From Pedobacter psychroterrae (GTDB lineage Bacteria > Bacteroidota > Bacteroidia > Sphingobacteriales > Sphingobacteriaceae), in assembly GCF_004331695.1 (NCBI RefSeq), contig NZ_SJSL01000002.1:744001-808000 (forward strand): DNA of 64,000 nucleotides, written 5' to 3'. Shown piece by piece: positions 44,156-57,149 of the stretch. The notes under the pieces are model-generated. The model saw nothing but the letters and a program-made list of their open reading frames with translations. It searched no databases and was not told the DNA's origin. The position numbers and the translations under genes were made by a program. The number at the start of each line of letters is the position of its first letter. Within the stretch, counting starts at the first letter, position 1.

Positions 44156-44890
44156 TTATTCCGTCGGTTGTTGTCGGGCCTCTAAAATTTTGTTAAGATC
44201 ACGAATCATCGCGTCAAGCTTTTTAGCTGATGAAGCTATGTTTTCTAAGATGGGTATTATCTCTTCAGCCGGACAGGGATCTCGGTCAGTTGCTAATGGC
44301 AGTAATCCCAGGATGTTTGCAACCGGGGAACGTAAATTATGAGAGACGATGTGCGTGAATTCTTCCAGTTCCCGGTTACGGTGTTGAAGGTCGATTAATG
44401 TTCGTTCCTGTTGAAGCAGTGCGTTTTTAATTTGGGTGATATCGCGGTTAATTCCCAGCAGGCCAATGACGACATTGGCTTGATCGCGGATTGGGATTTT
44501 GGTTGTTAAGTTCCACTTAACCTCATTGGTTTGCTTATCTATATAGTGTTCCTCATGATTGATTAGCGCCTCAGCCGTTTGCATAATCTTGCTTTCATTA
44601 GCCAGAAACCGTTCGGCAGCCTCGGTGGGATAGAAATCAAAATCCGTTTTCCCGATAACCTCTTCCGGACTTGCACACCCTGCGTTTTTAGCGACCGGCG
44701 TATTACATAATAAAAATTTGCCGAGCCTGTCTTTTAAATAGATTTGGTCAGGCAAATGTTCAATAACAAGCCGGAACAATTCGTGTTTATCTGCAGAATT
44801 ATCTTTGCTAAGAATTTTATCTGCGAATTTGCTACCGGCGGCATTATAGTCAGGCAGATTACCGTCTTTTAAATTATCGTTTTTTGTCAT
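44156..44890 (-). CDS. PAS + histidine-kinase dimerisation domain protein, no ATPase domain
   Basis: A PAS domain (about 38-160; LPDQIYLKDRLGKFLLCNTP, GKTDFDFYPTEAAERFL, GLLGINRDITQIK) is followed by a HisKA-like helical hairpin (about 175-240) with the phospho-acceptor-type His in FTHIVSHNLRSPVAN. The chain ends at residue 244, exactly where a HATPase_c domain should begin. It could be a truncated kinase, or a phosphotransfer/sensor protein working with another kinase. The abrupt end beside another truncated gene favours truncation. Confidence 0.75.
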   Translation of the reverse strand: MTKNDNLKDGNLPDYNAAGSKFADKILSKDNSADKHELFRLVIEHLPDQIYLKDRLGKFLLCNTPVAKNAGCASPEEVIGKTDFDFYPTEAAERFLANESKIMQTAEALINHEEHYIDKQTNEVKWNLTTKIPIRDQANVVIGLLGINRDITQIKNALLQQERTLIDLQHRNRELEEFTHIVSHNLRSPVANILGLLPLATDRDPCPAEEIIPILENIASSAKKLDAMIRDLNKILEARQQPTE

Positions 44891-45151
44891 AGGAACAATC
44901 TATATCTGGTGAGATATTTGGGTTGTATAAAACCGAAAAGCGTATTAAGATACCTGTTAATTCGGTTACTGCAAAATATACCGTTGAGTAAAAAAAAAAA
45001 TAATAGTAGTGCTCCCCGACAGGTAGGCTCACCAAAGTAATGTAATGATAGCGAGTATTAATTTTCTTGACCACAGTTTGCTGAAAATGTGATTGTTATC
45101 ATCCTATAGCCGGGAATTAATCGTGAGATTTGAGAATTAATATATTCAACT

Positions 45152-45568
45152 ATGCAGCTTATTTATAAAATTATGAAAGTATTTATCAATAAGCCGTCCA
45201 AATCGTTGCAGTATTTGGCAATCACTAAACGTTGGGTGACAGATCTGGATTCGCACCGGATTAATGTAGGTTATCTCGAACGTTTGCATGATGACTTCGT
45301 GAAGTCAACTGCGCCACGTTATAGCGCTGAGCTCGCCGAAATCAAAAGAGATCTCTTTATGATTAGCGAACAAGCAGGTAAAACTGAGACCCTCCTTTTT
45401 ATGCACATTAACCTGCTAGAACTGATGATCAACGATTCAATCCCTGAGGACACTGTGAGCTTAAACGCGAAACATAACAGGCTGGACTATTGGATGAGGG
45501 ACCTTGCCGTGGTTGTCTATAAGACAAAGAAACATCTGTTAGGTCTAATTGAAGTGGTGGTCTTCTGA
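45152..45568 (+). CDS. Alpha-helical protein of unknown function, 138 aa
   Basis: I do not recognise it. It is soluble, with helices throughout (DFVKSTAPRYSAELAEIKRDL, TLLFMHINLLELMINDS) and a final VVYKTKKHLLGLIEVVV helix. The start may be the second Met at 45173 (MKVFINKPSKS). About 300 bases downstream is a decayed copy of its last 28 residues, so the gene once had a tandem paralogue. Confidence 0.55.
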   Translation: MQLIYKIMKVFINKPSKSLQYLAITKRWVTDLDSHRINVGYLERLHDDFVKSTAPRYSAELAEIKRDLFMISEQAGKTETLLFMHINLLELMINDSIPEDTVSLNAKHNRLDYWMRDLAVVVYKTKKHLLGLIEVVVF

Positions 45569-45843
45569 AAGTATTCTGGAAACCCAGGTAGAATTGCCGC
45601 TGATGAGTAGGTCGAGCATGTGGTGCAGGATTATAACACCGTTGGACTTTCCCTAAAAGTGCATCTGGTGAGAAGCAGAATGAGCGAAGCCGATTAGCAA
45701 GCGGCCCAACCGAATTATTTTTGCTGAATAAATGCGATTCCTTAAATTAGTAACCTATCAGAACCAATGGCAATACGCGTAGCAATCATGCGCAAGATCT
45801 TTCCCGGAAGACAGAAAATTTAGAGAATCTCTGCGGAATTTTT

Positions 45844-45936
45844 TGGAGCAATCATTATGATGTCTATAAGGCTGTGCATAAGACAAAAGAACACCTATTT
45901 GATATAATTGAAGAGGTGGTCCAGAAAGAGGACTAG
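45844..45936 (+). pseudogene. Decayed paralogue of the 45152 gene, C-terminal remnant
   Basis: A 30-codon frame ending in TAG at 45934-45936 reads YDVYKAVHKTKEHLFDIIEE and is like the end of the 45152-45568 protein (VVVYKTKKHLLGLIEVVV). Upstream, 45569-45843 contains many stops in all frames and no gene. The rest of 45937-46048 is empty apart from the tail side of the TonB receptor gene. Confidence 0.6.
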
Positions 45937-46048
45937 TAACCGCAAAACTAAGTCTCTATTGACTAGTAAAATTGCGTTATAATAAGTTTTTCATTTTTCG
46001 TCTCTCACAGCGTTGTAATCATTTGGCCTGTTTTATTAGGTCTCTGGA

Positions 46049-48423
46049 TTACTTCCCGAATTTATAGTTTAGTGTTATAACCATTTGTCTTGGCGGTTTC
46101 ACGTCGAAGAGATTGAACTGCCAGGGGTTTAGGTAACTGATTTGGTTGGTAATATTCATCAGGTTGAGCTGCACTCCAATCTGCCTTTGCTGATAACCAA
46201 CAGCGGCATCCCAGGTGTACGCATTTGGCATTAACAGGTTTGGGTCGTTGTCAATTCCAGGGTAAGAATTTCCTTGATAAAAAACGCCGGTACTGGCACT
46301 GAATCCTTTCAGGAATGCCGGGTGCTCATAATTTATCCAGTAATTGAAGCTGAATTTTGGTGCATTTGGGAGCCGATTCCCACTTGGATAACCAGGATCG
46401 TTTACTACTCTGGTGGAAATTATCGCTAAGCCTCCGTTAGTGGTGAGAAAAGGGAAAAGTCTTCCGTCCATCTCAAATTCGATTCCCTGACTTCTATGAT
46501 GGCCCTGGTAATATACATTGTATTCATCGAAATTTGGGTTCTCAGGGTCAAGGTAAACATACCCATATGGTTTCTTTTTGTTAATTAAGAACACGGCCAT
46601 AGTCATGCCAAAACGGTTTTCCATGAAACTGGTTTTGACTCCAAGCTCAAGCTGGTCGCTTGTTGTAGCTGGTGGACTCGAATATTCGAGATAGTTTTTA
46701 GCAAATATATCCGGTGAATTGACTTCAAAGCCTTTAGAGAAAGAACTGTATATAGAATAGTTGTCCGCAGGTTTAAAGATCAAACCAAAGCGCGGGATAA
46801 CCATAAACTTGTCAGTTACATCATCTGCGAGCCCTTCATATTCGGTGCCGCCTACTTCTTTTGGCAGGTATCGGTTTCCTTGAGATGTTGAACCCAGCCT
46901 GAGTCCTCCGTAAACAAATACCCGGCCGCCGGGGAGACTTACCTGGTCGTGAAGGTGGATGCCTTTTCGTTTTATAATCATCTGGTAAGGAAGTAATGGA
47001 GATTCAGCGGGTTCAAGGCTGGTTGAGCGGCTTCCAGGGGGTGAGAATATATTGGCCATATCTAAAGAGTCCAATTCTCCGCCATTGGTATGGCGAGAGC
47101 TGCTACTTTGATACTCTAGACCCAGAGAAACATTATGCCTCGCCTTCCCAGTGAAGAACATTCCCGAAATTTCGGCAGAAAAACTCCTGTTTGCGGAATT
47201 CCTGTAAAAGCCGTAACCGCGCCTGACAAAGTCGCCTTCGGTGTTCGGCTGATCAAACCAGATGCCAAACGGGCGATTGGTTGTCTTGCCGTTAAAGGCC
47301 ATCGCTTTAATTCTCCACAATGGGGTTAGCTCATAAGTCAGAGTGGCGAAATAGTGATTATTGTTATAAAGGTATTGACGTCGAGGCTCACCGAGGTAGA
47401 GTGACGGTGGCAAAGTCCTTAAGCCTTTGGCGGTGCCGTCCGGAGATACAAGCCCAGCATCATCAGTTGCTTTTGAATTGTTGAATACTGCTTCCAAATT
47501 TAGGGTAAGCTTACTTGATATATCCCAGGCGATAGCTGGTGCAGCAAAGGCAATGGTAGATGATACATGGTCCCTGAAGCTATCCTTTTTTTCTAAAGAC
47601 GTATTGAGCCGGTATCGCAGCGACCGGTCTCTTAAAATCGGACCTGTGATGTCCAGCGATGGGCGAAGCAGCTTCCATGAACCTGTCTTTAAATTTAGGT
47701 TCGCTGAAAAGTCAGCGAGTGGCTTCTTTGTCACAAAATTCATCACCCCTCCTGGTGCTGCATCGCCAATAAGTATTGAGGCTGGTCCTTTCAGGAATTC
47801 GACCTGCTCGATATTGTCTGCGTAGTGATTTCCCCAGTTCATCACCATCATGCCGTTCCAGCGGTAATTCTGGGTCTCGTTCAGATCAAAACCCCGGGCG
47901 TTGAAAAATTGGGTGGAACCTGCGCCACTGTAATTACCTGTAAAGGTTAGACCGGCAACATTTCTTGTAAGGGTAGTCAGATCAAAAGCGGCTTGCTGAC
48001 GGATCATTCGCTGGCCCATTACTGAAATCGCCTGTGGGACATCGAGAACCTGCACGCGTGTAGGGGTTACAGTAGTAGTTTGCATCTTAACCGTAGATAT
48101 TACCACTTCTTCCATTTGTGATGGGCTGGCTACTAAGCGGATTCCGATTTGGGTAGAGGTATTTGCTGACACCTCTACCATTACTTCGTTTTGTTTGAAG
48201 CCTACATAACTGAAGGCTAGCCGATAATTGCCTTCAGGCATTTTAAGGGTGAAATTTCCCCGCTCATCGGTCAACGTTGCAATCCGTGTCTCACCGCAAT
48301 GAATGCTTACCCCTGACATGGGAAGTGAGTTTGAGTCGGTAACTTTCCCGACGATGGTACCATGTGGCTGGGCTGATGCGATCTGATGAATCACTATAAA
48401 AAAGGCTAAAATAGACAAGTGTC

Positions 48424-48427
<4 letters not shown>
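46049..48427 (-). CDS. TonB-dependent siderophore-type receptor
   Basis: A signal peptide (about 1-19) is followed by a carboxypeptidase-D-like Ig domain (about 25-110). The plug carries the siderophore-receptor signatures DVPQAISVMGQRMIR, NVAGLTF, FFNARGF and IEQVEFLKGPASILIGDAAPGGVMNFVTKKPL. A barrel follows, ending in TLNYKFGK. 792 residues is normal. Its start overlaps the stop of the hybrid sensor kinase by 4 bases (ATGA), so it is co-translated with it. No SusD, siderophore synthesis or ABC transporter genes are close. The iron-chelator class cannot be judged from sequence. Confidence 0.93.
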
Positions 48428-52308
<3,881 letters not shown>

Positions 52309-52422
52309 ACGGTTATAGATACAAAAAGCAGGTTTGAATTTATCTCTGCATAAACATACAATAAACTAACCGTTCTCTTCTATAAGGACCGCTATCTAAA
52401 ATAAATCTAAATTATACCGCAA

Positions 52423-52773
52423 TCATCCGGCAGATGATGATGCATAGCTGTCGATGATCTTGTCCATTTCTTCCAGCATTCCTTTTCGTTGAAGGATTTC
52501 GCGGATGACTGTTTCCATATTCACTCCTTTATCTAGCTGATCAAAGTACTGTCGAAGTTGTTCCCTGTGATCGTATTCTTTTACGGTTAGTGCGAAGTGC
52601 CCTTTGGAAGTGATGTACTGGGCAAAATCGTAATCCGTATAGTCATCCTTGCGGATTGACCAGTTTTGAAATGCCGCTTCCAGGCTTCCCATTTCCTCGT
52701 CATCAACCCAGAGACTGATCTCATAGGGATTGCCTAATAAATTAAACTGGATCGTTTGGAGAACTATGCTCAT
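52423..52773 (-). CDS. Hypothetical protein, 116 aa
   Basis: Soluble and acidic, with no signal peptide and a helical C-terminal half (KGVNMETVIREILQRKGMLEEMDKIID). It begins with a small sheet (QFNLLGNPYEISLWVDD). I do not recognise the family. It lies 114 bases upstream of the sensor-kinase gene on the same strand and could be co-transcribed with it. Confidence 0.6.
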   Translation of the reverse strand: MSIVLQTIQFNLLGNPYEISLWVDDEEMGSLEAAFQNWSIRKDDYTDYDFAQYITSKGHFALTVKEYDHREQLRQYFDQLDKGVNMETVIREILQRKGMLEEMDKIIDSYASSSAG

Positions 52774-52880
52774 CTATAAATTTTTAGAAAGATAGCTAAT
52801 GCGCGAAAAATGTCAAAGCCTGTCGTGAATCCCCCGCTAAAATGTCGTTTTATGGGATGCAAGTGTCTTGCTTTGGTTAG

Positions 52881-52888
52881 TAAATTTG
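52881..52888 (+). promoter_or_regulatory. Bacteroidota -7 box (TAaaTTTG)
   Basis: TAAATTTG matches TAnnTTTG 17 bases before the ATG at 52906. CTTTGG further upstream is too close to be a normal -33 element, so only the -7 half is supported. Confidence 0.4.
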
Positions 52889-52905
52889 TTTACAGCATTT
52901 AATCA

Positions 52906-53277
52906 ATGGATATGGAAAATAGGTTGGCGATTGCAAGGTTATTCTCAGGAGGAAAATTTGGTCAGGTTGCAGATAGGTTAGCTGACGAGGTTGAATTTCA
53001 TATTTATGAAGACCACAAGCATTTGATAGGTAAGGCTCAAGTACTGGAGTTTTGCAACGGGATAGCCGAATATTTTGCCTCGGTCGAAACGGATTTCAAA
53101 GAAAGAGGGAGTGTGGCCAGTGAAAGTAAAGTAGTGATTTATGGTTACGGAGCGTTTAAAAGGAATGGCGAGCTGGTGAATGCAGTTCATTCCTGTGATG
53201 TATATGAGTTTGATGGGGAGGACATGATCATACAAATTCACTCTTATTGTAATTCAGGCAACAGTAACGATAAATAA
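52906..53277 (+). CDS. SnoaL/NTF2-like domain protein
   Basis: 123 residues, one NTF2-like domain: an N-terminal helix (ARLFSGGKFGQVADRLADEVEFHIYED), a G-x-x-x-V-LEFC helix and a curved C-terminal sheet (KVVIYGYGAFKRNGELVNAVHSCDVYEF). It is cytoplasmic. The family covers small-molecule binding proteins and isomerases of unknown substrate. It is followed by two small genes and a peptidase-like fragment on the same strand. It is one of three SnoaL-like genes in the island, and the only intact one. Confidence 0.8.
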   Translation: MDMENRLAIARLFSGGKFGQVADRLADEVEFHIYEDHKHLIGKAQVLEFCNGIAEYFASVETDFKERGSVASESKVVIYGYGAFKRNGELVNAVHSCDVYEFDGEDMIIQIHSYCNSGNSNDK

Positions 53278-53320
53278 ACAATCCGTTCAAAATGCTGTTT
53301 GGTTTTAAAAAGGAGGAATT

Positions 53321-53518
53321 ATGCCATGGCCTAAAGGAGAATATCCACCATCTTATAAAAACCAGCCCAGGTACCTGCGTGAAAAAGCGGTTGAAATTGC
53401 CAACGAAGTGTTAAAGGAAAGCGATGATGAGGGAATCGCCATTGCCACCGGATTGAAAAAGGCAAGGGAGTATTTTCAAGATCATCCTGAAGAAAAGAAA
53501 AAAGCTGCCGGGAAATAA
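53321..53518 (+). CDS. Small conserved protein of the MPW-K...EKAVEIAN type, 65 aa
   Basis: The sequence MPWPKGEYPPSYKNQPRYLR and the EIANEVLKES-DDEGIAIA helix follow the pattern of a widespread short family whose members have a Pro-rich start and a helix carrying DEG-x-AIA. The function is not known to me. A textbook Shine-Dalgarno AGGAGG lies at 53311-53316, 4 bases before the ATG, which is rare for Bacteroidota and suggests strong translation. The next gene starts 22 bases downstream. Confidence 0.85.
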   Translation: MPWPKGEYPPSYKNQPRYLREKAVEIANEVLKESDDEGIAIATGLKKAREYFQDHPEEKKKAAGK

Positions 53519-53540
53519 AGGGTTTTTTCCAAATTTAGGT

Positions 53541-53873
53541 ATGAGGGAACTGGAACCGCCATTTGAACTGGATCTGGAGGGGAGGAAAATTGTAATTGCT
53601 GAGCACGAGATTGGTGCTAACAGGGTATTTCATGTGGATTTTAAAGGCTGGAAGAAGCTATTGGTCATTACCGTAGGCGTTGGCCTGCGAGATCAGAAGT
53701 TCTGGACGTCTATTCCACAGGGTAGGCAAGCTGAAACGGAACAAATTGGGAAGTTAATTGCGGAGTACATCCGTGCTAAAAAGAAATTATATGTGCTATT
53801 ACAGCGGACAAAGGGTAACAAGGGCAGAATTTATCCAGTTGAAGCAATTGGAAAAAGCGGTGAGGGATTATGA
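53541..53873 (+). CDS. Hypothetical protein, 110 aa
   Basis: A soluble beta-rich first half (FELDLEGRKIVIAEHEIGANRVFHVDFKG) is followed by a helix (TEQIGKLIAEYIRAKKKLYVLLQ). There is no named domain that I recognise. It lies 22 bases after the 65-aa gene and is probably co-transcribed. Immediately after its stop the same frame continues into a fragment of an SRAP-type protein. Confidence 0.65.
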   Translation: MRELEPPFELDLEGRKIVIAEHEIGANRVFHVDFKGWKKLLVITVGVGLRDQKFWTSIPQGRQAETEQIGKLIAEYIRAKKKLYVLLQRTKGNKGRIYPVEAIGKSGEGL

Positions 53874-54038
53874 TTTTTAGATAAGGGGGTGCACAATGGC
53901 TTTAACTATGCCCTGATTGCGATCATCGTGCCGACCGATGACCGGCGGGATTTTGAGATTCAGCAAGCAGAATGGGGTTTTATCCCTGGTACCATCAACC
54001 TAGAGGCTGAAGATGAACGCTCATTTTTATTTGTTTAA
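53874..54038 (+). pseudogene. SOS-response-associated peptidase (SRAP) fragment
   Basis: After the TGA of the previous gene the same frame stays open for about 54 codons and reads GFNYALIAIIVPTD ... QQAEWGFIPGTINLEAE. This resembles the middle of SRAP/YedK proteins (NAF-x-P-LPVI ... WGLIP). The catalytic Cys2 start and the C-terminal half are missing. It runs 12 bases into the convergent hydrolase gene. Confidence 0.45.
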
Positions 54039-54914
54039 AAAGCTTTTTAAAAGAGGAAGTACCTTGGCGTACTCAATGTTCCCAGATTTTAATGTAGTAA
54101 TTTCTCCAAGGTACTCACCATGTAGCCCTGGAACGATCAATAATTTGGAACCGTCAATTTTCCTGTGCAGTTCTAACGCATGTTCAGGTTTGATTACATC
54201 CTTATCGCCTATGATAATGAGCGTCGGTATCTTAATGGATTGAATCTGTTGATCAGGAATGTCCTTAAACTTTACCATCCTCTTTGCGTCTCGATCATGC
54301 ATAGTTTTAAGACCAACCGAATCAGGATTGACAGACATATATGCGTCTTTTAATTCTTGAGGCATACTAGACACATTAGCCTGAGACATAAAATCCCAAA
54401 ATTGCTCCGGAACTCCGTTTCTTTTGTACAGGGCAGAACCCAGTATCATTTTGTCTATGATGTTAGGATGACGCAGTGCAAGTTGTATTGTTGTAGTTGC
54501 TCCGTTACTAAATCCCAGAACGTCAGCTTTTTCTATTTTAAGATTATTCAAGAGTAATGCAACGTCGTCAGCATCCTGTTCAAAAGAAGATTCTTTTTCG
54601 CGATCCTCTGTTCGGCCGTGTGCTTGCAACTCCATGACAATCACCTTTCTGTTTCTTGCAAGCATCGGTAACATCTTACCGAAATTCGATTGGATTGTTG
54701 AGCCACCCCCGTGAATTAGAACGAGTGGCTTGCCATTCCCGTAAACCTCATAGTACATCTCAAGACCATTCACTTTGGAGTAGCCCTTAGTTACAGGTAG
54801 ATTTGACTTTTTCGTTTCCATTTCTGATTTATGTTGATTTTTCATTTCCCCGTTGTTATTACAAGATAAACTTATAGTTCCTGCAAGGACAGCGTAAATA
54901 ATGGCTCGTTTCAT
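54027..54914 (-). CDS. Alpha/beta-hydrolase lipoprotein
   Basis: A lipobox (LAGTISLSC, Cys18) shows membrane anchoring. The hydrolase fold has the oxyanion region HGGGSTIQSN, the nucleophile elbow GFSNGA, the acidic residue in IIIGDKDVI and the catalytic His in PGLHGEYLG. It belongs to the broad esterase/peroxidase-like group. The substrate is not evident. It is the last gene of a tightly packed operon with an ArsR regulator and an SRPBCC protein (gaps 4 and 2 bases). Confidence 0.9.
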   Translation of the reverse strand: MKRAIIYAVLAGTISLSCNNNGEMKNQHKSEMETKKSNLPVTKGYSKVNGLEMYYEVYGNGKPLVLIHGGGSTIQSNFGKMLPMLARNRKVIVMELQAHGRTEDREKESSFEQDADDVALLLNNLKIEKADVLGFSNGATTTIQLALRHPNIIDKMILGSALYKRNGVPEQFWDFMSQANVSSMPQELKDAYMSVNPDSVGLKTMHDRDAKRMVKFKDIPDQQIQSIKIPTLIIIGDKDVIKPEHALELHRKIDGSKLLIVPGLHGEYLGEITTLKSGNIEYAKVLPLLKSFLNK

Positions 54915-54918
54915 TTCT

Positions 54919-55416
54919 TTATCTATTAGAGTTGAAATCCGCAGTTAGCAGAAAGTGTAATTTATTCAGCATTTTGATCCAGCTTTGATATGCACCAGTT
55001 TTTTTAGCCTCTTCTTCACAAACCGTCTGATGAATGGTTACTTTGGTTTGTGTGCCAATTGGCTCAAAAGACACAGTTGTGATCTGCTCCTCGGGCCATT
55101 CCTGCGTTTTCCCAGCTGCAACTGAACTTACTGAATTGCCATCTTTGTCGGACATAACCATTGTAAAGACTAGTTTTAGATTCGGAACTATCTCAAGATA
55201 GCTGCCCTTAACCCAGCATTCTCCGTGCACAGGATCATGAATACAAGAGTGGAAATGGCCACCCGGGATAATTTCAATGGACTTAAATTCAATAGTACAG
55301 CCATCGGGCGCGTACCAGTGCCTTAGTAATTCTGGATCAGTCCAGGCTTTGAATACTATTTCCGTGGAGGCGTCAAATAGATGACTGATTAGGAGCTCTT
55401 TTTTATCAGTTTTCAT
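54919..55416 (-). CDS. SRPBCC/AHSA1-family protein
   Basis: 165 residues with the START-like helix-grip fold of the AHSA1 group: FDASTEIVFKAWTDPELLRHWYAPDGC near the start, then GGHFHSCIHDP and a final helix (YQSWIKMLNKLHFLL). Such proteins are nearly always paired with an ArsR-type regulator, as here. They bind hydrophobic ligands. It is cytoplasmic and co-transcribed with the genes on each side. Confidence 0.92.
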   Translation of the reverse strand: MKTDKKELLISHLFDASTEIVFKAWTDPELLRHWYAPDGCTIEFKSIEIIPGGHFHSCIHDPVHGECWVKGSYLEIVPNLKLVFTMVMSDKDGNSVSSVAAGKTQEWPEEQITTVSFEPIGTQTKVTIHQTVCEEEAKKTGAYQSWIKMLNKLHFLLTADFNSNR

Positions 55417-55418
55417 GT

Positions 55419-55736
55419 TTATTTTTTTATTTGATGAAGGAATTTATCTAATTTTTCAAATCGCTGATTCCATAATTTTCTGGAAGCTGCTACCCAATCG
55501 ACCACTTCGTCTAATTTTGCGAGTTCTGCTTCACAAATTTGTTCCCGCCCTTGTTGCCTAACTGTGATCACTCCGCACTCACTAAGTATTTTAATATGCT
55601 TGGCAATTGCTTGTTTGCTTATCCCAAAATCCTCACCAACTTGAGTTATGTTTAAAGGGCCATTAGCCAATTTATTAATTATCATTCGCCTCGTTGGATC
55701 GGCAATAGCCTGGAAAACGTCTCTTCTTTCGATCAT
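55419..55736 (-). CDS. ArsR-family transcriptional regulator (SRPBCC-associated type)
   Basis: 105 residues, one winged-helix domain (about 6-80) with IADPTRRMIINKLANG, the recognition helix in FGISKQAIAKHIKIL and a wing VRQQGREQICEAEL. There is no metal-binding CxC motif, as is typical of the SRPBCC-associated ArsR group. It leads the operon and two palindromes just upstream of its start are the likely operators, so autoregulation is expected. Confidence 0.92.
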   Translation of the reverse strand: MIERRDVFQAIADPTRRMIINKLANGPLNITQVGEDFGISKQAIAKHIKILSECGVITVRQQGREQICEAELAKLDEVVDWVAASRKLWNQRFEKLDKFLHQIKK

Positions 55737-55740
55737 AATA

Positions 55741-55782
55741 CAACCATATGGTTGACAAATATAAAAACAACCGAATGGTTGT
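55741..55782 (-). promoter_or_regulatory. Twin palindromic operators for the ArsR operon
   Basis: CAACCATATGGTTG (55741-55754) is a perfect palindrome. ACAACCGAATGGTTGT (55767-55782) is a second, with 6-bp perfect arms around GAAT. Their centres are 27 bp apart and the first begins 5 bases upstream of the ArsR start codon. Confidence 0.7.
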
Positions 55783-55925
55783 CCAAATTTTTATTTGAAT
55801 AATTTTTAATGAGATGTGGGACTTCGAAATTTCATCGCGGATAAATTATATAAAACCCATTGACTATCGGGTCATCATCGGTTCGTATTCGTTCATATCG
55901 GCTCATGCAAAAGATGGAAAGAAAT

Positions 55926-55953
55926 GAAAAGCCAGCAAAATTGTTGGCTTTTC
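55926..55953 (-). terminator. Terminator of the membrane-protein gene at 56001
   Basis: A 13-bp stem with one G-T pair (GAAAAGCCAGCAA / TTGTTGGCTTTTC) and a 2-base loop lies 48 bases past the stop at 56001. It has T-rich ends on both strands. Confidence 0.75.
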
Positions 55954-56000
55954 AAGATAAATGGTGTTCACCGAACTCCGTTTCATCGTAGCTTTACCAC

Positions 56001-57032
56001 TTACTCTTTTGTCAAGATCATCTGATAGCGCTTTCCCTCCATTTCTCCATCAAGGTTTAGTTGTGTGTCTCTGTATTTTAGTCCTCCTTTAAAATGTCCT
56101 GCGCTGGTATCAGGGTACCGCCATTTCATATCGATCTTATCATGGTCATCTATTTTGAAATAACCTATGCGTATTCTTCGATGGTCGTTCCAACTGAAAG
56201 CGACTTCGTCGCCCAGATCAAAATATACATGGGTCAGTATGCTGTCAGTAGAAGTTTTCGCTTGATAGCCAATGCCATTTATTTTCAAATTTTCTACACG
56301 GTACTTGCCTGTAAGCTTAGGGTGTTTGTCTGGATGTTCATAGGTTTTAATACACAATGTCGGAACTAGGATAAACAAGACGGGCAAAAGCCATTTTCCC
56401 GGACTATTGTTATGTTTCGTTCGGATAACTAATTGAGATAAAAGATGCGATCCATGTGCACAAATAAAATAACTTACTGCGATCAGCAAAACGATCCCCT
56501 GGGCTAACACACCTGCAGGCATCGCATAAAAAACATCCATTAAAGTTATGAATACCAGCATGGGTAAAGCAACAAGGTTACCTATTAACCGGGTACTGTT
56601 AAACAATATCAATACGGCGGCGGCTATCTGTAATAAAGCGATTACCGCAGTAAAGCCATATGAGAAATGGAAAAAACCCCAAACCAGATCATAGCCCGAA
56701 AATGAAGAGAACGGTTCGTCTAATTTTCCCAGCGGTATGATCATCTGTAGTTTCTGTAATTTTTGAATACCGAACATAGCAAGGTCCAAAGCAAGGAAAA
56801 ATGCGGTTACCTCTCTGATCCACATTTTGTGTGCGGAGGTTAGGCCTCTCCGTTCGCGGGAGTGCCAGGTTAAAACGATGGCAACCGCTATAAGCAGGGG
56901 CAGGTAAGCCACCAGATAAATAAGGTCAATCGGGATAATGGCGCTGAGGTATTTAGAACCTACTCGCCGAAACACCATGCTAATCACAAATGCGGACAGC
57001 ATGCTCAACAATAGTTTTTGATAAAGTTTCAT
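56001..57032 (-). CDS. DoxX-like integral membrane protein with C-terminal soluble domain
   Basis: The start at 57032 (MKLYQKLLLSMLS) is preferred to 57158 because the longer form would overlap the divergent AraC start. Eight or so hydrophobic helices fill about residues 1-225. A beta-rich domain ends the protein (about 245-343; YRVENLKINGIGYQAKTSTDSIL, HVYFDLGDEVAFSW, HFKGGLKYRDTQLNLDGE). That is the layout of DoxX-like family proteins with a lipocalin-like tail. The function is unknown. It shares a divergent promoter region with the AraC regulator. Confidence 0.8.
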   Translation of the reverse strand: MKLYQKLLLSMLSAFVISMVFRRVGSKYLSAIIPIDLIYLVAYLPLLIAVAIVLTWHSRERRGLTSAHKMWIREVTAFFLALDLAMFGIQKLQKLQMIIPLGKLDEPFSSFSGYDLVWGFFHFSYGFTAVIALLQIAAAVLILFNSTRLIGNLVALPMLVFITLMDVFYAMPAGVLAQGIVLLIAVSYFICAHGSHLLSQLVIRTKHNNSPGKWLLPVLFILVPTLCIKTYEHPDKHPKLTGKYRVENLKINGIGYQAKTSTDSILTHVYFDLGDEVAFSWNDHRRIRIGYFKIDDHDKIDMKWRYPDTSAGHFKGGLKYRDTQLNLDGEMEGKRYQMILTKE

Positions 57033-57149
57033 GTATGTTTTTTTTTCTGCAAAGTAAAGCCTAGCGAATAAAAGTTTGTTCGGCTGTATCCAGGCGTATC
57101 TTCCTGTTGTATCGCGACGTATATTTGCGAAATAAACGTCACTACCGTT

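Noticed and set aside
44156..44890. Complete histidine kinase
   Set aside because: The ATPase domain is absent, so it was described as a PAS/dimerisation-only protein.
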